From the NCBI GenBank assembly GCA_045805345.1, contig JBJMLK010000070.1, positions 1-15,655 of the forward strand: a DNA stretch of 15,655 nt. Direction: 5' to 3'. Within the stretch, counting starts at the first letter, position 1; each line of letters opens with the position of its first letter. The position numbers were made by a program, and so were the translations under genes. The stretch is from AC-37 sp045805345. GTDB lineage: Bacteria > Actinomycetota > Thermoleophilia > Solirubrobacterales > Thermoleophilaceae. Below, piece by piece: positions 13,999-15,655 of the stretch. Under the pieces are notes generated by a model that saw nothing but the letters and a program-made list of their open reading frames with translations, was not told where the DNA came from and made no database searches.

Positions 13999-14603
13999 TC
14001 GAACGTCGACTCGTACGCGCACTTGCCGCTCAGCTCGAAGCCGAGCGGCGCGGCGTCCACGCGGAGCAGTTCGGCGTACAGCTCGGTGCCGTCGCGGTCG
14101 TGTCCCGGGATCACGCAGGTCACGGGCTCCTGCTCCTCGACCGGGCCCCTGATGCTCACCGTCACGTGCTCGCCGGCGCGGAAGCGCCCGCGCCGCGGCG
14201 TGTGGTCGACCTCGATCGGAGCCGGCACGCAGCCGAGCAGGTGCGACTCCTTGAAGACCCACGGGAACTGGTCCTGCGGCGCGCCGCCGAGCTCGCCGAG
14301 CAGGATCCCGGCGAGCGCCGCGCGCTGGTCGTCGTCGCCGCGCTCGTCCACGTACAGCACGAAGTCCCACGGCGACCCGGGCACATCGTCGTCGTAGCGC
14401 AACGCGAGGACCGCCGCCAGCGACGTCAGGTCGGTGTCCCCGGCGCGGCCGCTTCGCACGACCCAGGACAGGGCGCCGAGGCAGACGCCGTTCGTCGAGC
14501 GCCCGCCGCTGCGCCCGCCCACCCTGCGGCACGGGCAGATCGCCTCGCAGTTGCACGCCTCCAGGTAGGTGCCGGACATCTGCCAGGGAAGGAAGCTGGT
14601 CAC
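13983..14603 (-). CDS. DUF1326 domain protein
   Basis: A 206-residue protein. GTG 14603 overlaps the DUF2182 stop as GTGA. The family signature is clear: WQMSGTYLEACNCEAICPC (residues 7-25) with Cys17, Cys19, Cys23 and Cys25, which look like a metal or redox site. Cys41 and Cys125 add to it. The rest is beta-rich, ending GKCAYESTFDYSSD. DUF1326 proteins have no known biochemical role; they are often encoded beside DUF2182 membrane proteins, as here. Coupled translation suggests a working complex. Soluble, without a signal peptide. Confidence 0.9.
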   Translation of the reverse strand: MTSFLPWQMSGTYLEACNCEAICPCRRVGGRSGGRSTNGVCLGALSWVVRSGRAGDTDLTSLAAVLALRYDDDVPGSPWDFVLYVDERGDDDQRAALAGILLGELGGAPQDQFPWVFKESHLLGCVPAPIEVDHTPRRGRFRAGEHVTVSIRGPVEEQEPVTCVIPGHDRDGTELYAELLRVDAAPLGFELSGKCAYESTFDYSSD

Positions 14604-15454
14604 TGCATCATCTTCACGCTGCCGCCGCCGTCGTGCATGCCGCCGTCGTGCATGCCCCCGCCCGGCTCATCGAAGCCGGGCACGCTGGCCGGGAAGAAGG
14701 CCACCCCGAGGCCGAGCGCGAGCAGAACGACCGCTACTGCCACCCGCGCGGCCGCCGGCCAGGGCAGCAGCTTCTCGCCTGCGATGAACGCCGCGATGAG
14801 CGCCATCCAGCCGAGGCTCATCACGCCAACGGCGAACAGGGCGGCCATCAGCGCCCAGCAGCAGCCGAGGCACCATGCGCCGTGCCGCGAGCCCAGCTCG
14901 AACGCGCCCGCGCGGCCGTGGCGCCAGTGCTCGGCGAGGAACATCAGCGGGCTGCGGCACTTCACGAGGCAGGCCTGCTTGAACGGCGTGACCTGGTAGA
15001 TCGCGCCCACCACGATCACCCCGCCGGCCACGTAGCGGCCGGCCTCGTGCCAGGCCAGGAACGCCGGGTCGATGGCCCGGACCAGATCGAGGAGGGCGTA
15101 GGCGGCCAGCCCCGCCGCCGTCCACACCCACAGGTAGCCGGCCACGAACAGCGCGGTGGCGTCGGGGGCCGCGCCCCTGCCGCGCGCGCGATGGCCGTCG
15201 CGGAGCCGGTCGTAGGCGAGCACCGTCGGGGCCACCGACGGGAACATCATCGCCGCCATCATCACCACCCAGACGGTCACGTAGAAGCCGACGCCGCCGA
15301 GGTCCATGCCCGGGGTCGACGCCATGCCGCCCATGCGGTCGTTCGTGACGAGCCAGGCAACGGCCGCGAGCGCCAGCAGGGCCGCGAGCAGGACCAGCTG
15401 CGCACGGTCGAGCCGTGCCGCCGGCGGCCGGGCGCGCGCCTGCGAGGCCTCCAA
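14600..15454 (-). CDS. DUF2182 predicted metal-binding integral membrane protein
   Basis: A 284-residue membrane protein. TTG 15454, 2 bases after the upstream DUF1326 stop, is the only near start. Predicted membrane helices lie near residues 19-37, 54-80, 100-123, 141-154, 196-226 and 236-254. Family motifs: WVVMMAAMMFPSVAPTVLAYDR (62-83), QVTPFKQACLVKCRSPL (154-170) and GAWCLGCCWALMAALFAVG (192-210), with Met, His and Cys residues that could bind metal. The C-terminus carries GGGMHDGGMHDGGG (266-279), a tandem His/Met/Asp motif. The nucleotide repeat is perfect: two 15-bp copies at 14624-14653. Function unknown; copper or other metal handling is a guess from residues. It lies between two DUF1326 genes in one operon. 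Confidence 0.9.
   Translation of the reverse strand: MEASQARARPPAARLDRAQLVLLAALLALAAVAWLVTNDRMGGMASTPGMDLGGVGFYVTVWVVMMAAMMFPSVAPTVLAYDRLRDGHRARGRGAAPDATALFVAGYLWVWTAAGLAAYALLDLVRAIDPAFLAWHEAGRYVAGGVIVVGAIYQVTPFKQACLVKCRSPLMFLAEHWRHGRAGAFELGSRHGAWCLGCCWALMAALFAVGVMSLGWMALIAAFIAGEKLLPWPAAARVAVAVVLLALGLGVAFFPASVPGFDEPGGGMHDGGMHDGGGSVKMMQ
14624..14653. repeat. Perfect 15-bp tandem duplication in the DUF2182 tail
   Basis: GCCGCCGTCGTGCAT occurs twice without a gap (14624-14638, 14639-14653) and encodes the doubled Met-His-Asp-Gly-Gly motif. It looks like a recent in-frame duplication and could vary in copy number between strains. Confidence 0.85.
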
Positions 15455-15456
15455 CG

Positions 15457-15655
15457 CTATGCCGCCCAGGAGAACCGGTTAGCGAACGCCGAGCCGCCCT
15501 CGAAGGCGAAGTCGATGCCGAACGCACTGACGCTGGACCTCGTGGCCTTCGCGATCGTGAGGTCCGAGCCGGCGGGATGGAAGATCCCCGAGAGCCGCGC
15601 CGGCACGCCGTCCTCCTTGCCGAACGAGACGATCTCCTGCACCTCGATCTCGCCG
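15457..15655 (-). CDS. DUF1326-like protein, C-terminal end (5' truncated)
   Basis: The last 65 codons of a gene that runs off the right edge; an internal GTG at 15642 is unlikely to be the start. The sequence EIEVQEIVSFGKEDGVPARL, then FHPAGSDLTIAKATRSSVSA and AFANRFSWAA, matches the C-terminal end of DUF1326 proteins (FHPAGS and a final FSWA). It precedes the DUF2182 gene by 2 bases. This would make a second DUF1326 copy in the operon, of a different subtype from the downstream one, which lacks the FHPAGS ending. Confidence 0.7.
   Translation of the reverse strand, partial: GEIEVQEIVSFGKEDGVPARLSGIFHPAGSDLTIAKATRSSVSAFGIDFAFEGGSAFANRFSWAA

Overview
This is a chromosomal window of very high G+C. 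It has many GTG starts, overlapping stop/start junctions and tightly packed genes. The gene content (a large SARP-type regulator, RibD-like reductase, GNAT acetyltransferase, CAP protein, DUF1326/DUF2182 genes) suggests an actinobacterium, plausibly of the Solirubrobacterales/Thermoleophilia type. That placement is an inference from style and content; no rRNA or marker gene is present. No tRNA, IS element, phage gene or CRISPR array was seen, and no gene-free stretch exceeds 300 bases.

Left part (1-3453, + strand): the C-terminal end of a FAD oxidoreductase with a Rieske domain, then a MEST-like alpha/beta hydrolase, a zinc-ribbon plus HATPase (RsbW-like) protein behind its own likely promoter, a RimJ/RimL-type GNAT acetyltransferase, and an overlapping RibD/DHFR-like reductase. 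These look like ordinary accessory or stress genes.

Middle (3446-7300): a 1148-residue SARP/AfsR-like regulator (winged helix, BTAD, AAA ATPase, TPR-like C-terminus) on the - strand. It is divergent from a 96-residue membrane-anchored protein carrying a duplicated GGPNE-x-x-RGQ motif. The gap between them holds three 11-bp-spaced direct repeats that resemble a SARP operator.

The highlight (7435-12309) is a compact lasso-peptide-like RiPP locus. A 50-residue precursor gene (7435-7587, -) has a textbook lasso leader pattern (Y-x2-P-x-V-x3-G-x5-T). It is divergent from an HPr-kinase-like gene and lies near a - strand operon: ABC exporter, SAM methyltransferase, asparagine-synthetase-like cyclase. 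The likely pathway is leader-guided modification of the precursor by the ATP-dependent cyclase, phosphorylation by the kinase, methylation, and export. The locus is odd in four ways. It has no RRE/PqqD (B1) or transglutaminase-like (B2) gene. The cyclase lacks the usual N-terminal glutaminase-like domain. The core has a single acidic residue and no normal Gly/Ser/Cys/Ala at a ring-forming distance. The kinase faces the cyclase tail-to-tail.

Right part (12360-15655): a secreted CAP/SCP protein (-), a doubtful small ORF and a SnoaL/NTF2-like protein (+), then a coupled - strand operon of DUF1326 (partial), DUF2182 and DUF1326. The DUF2182 protein ends in a His/Met-rich tail.
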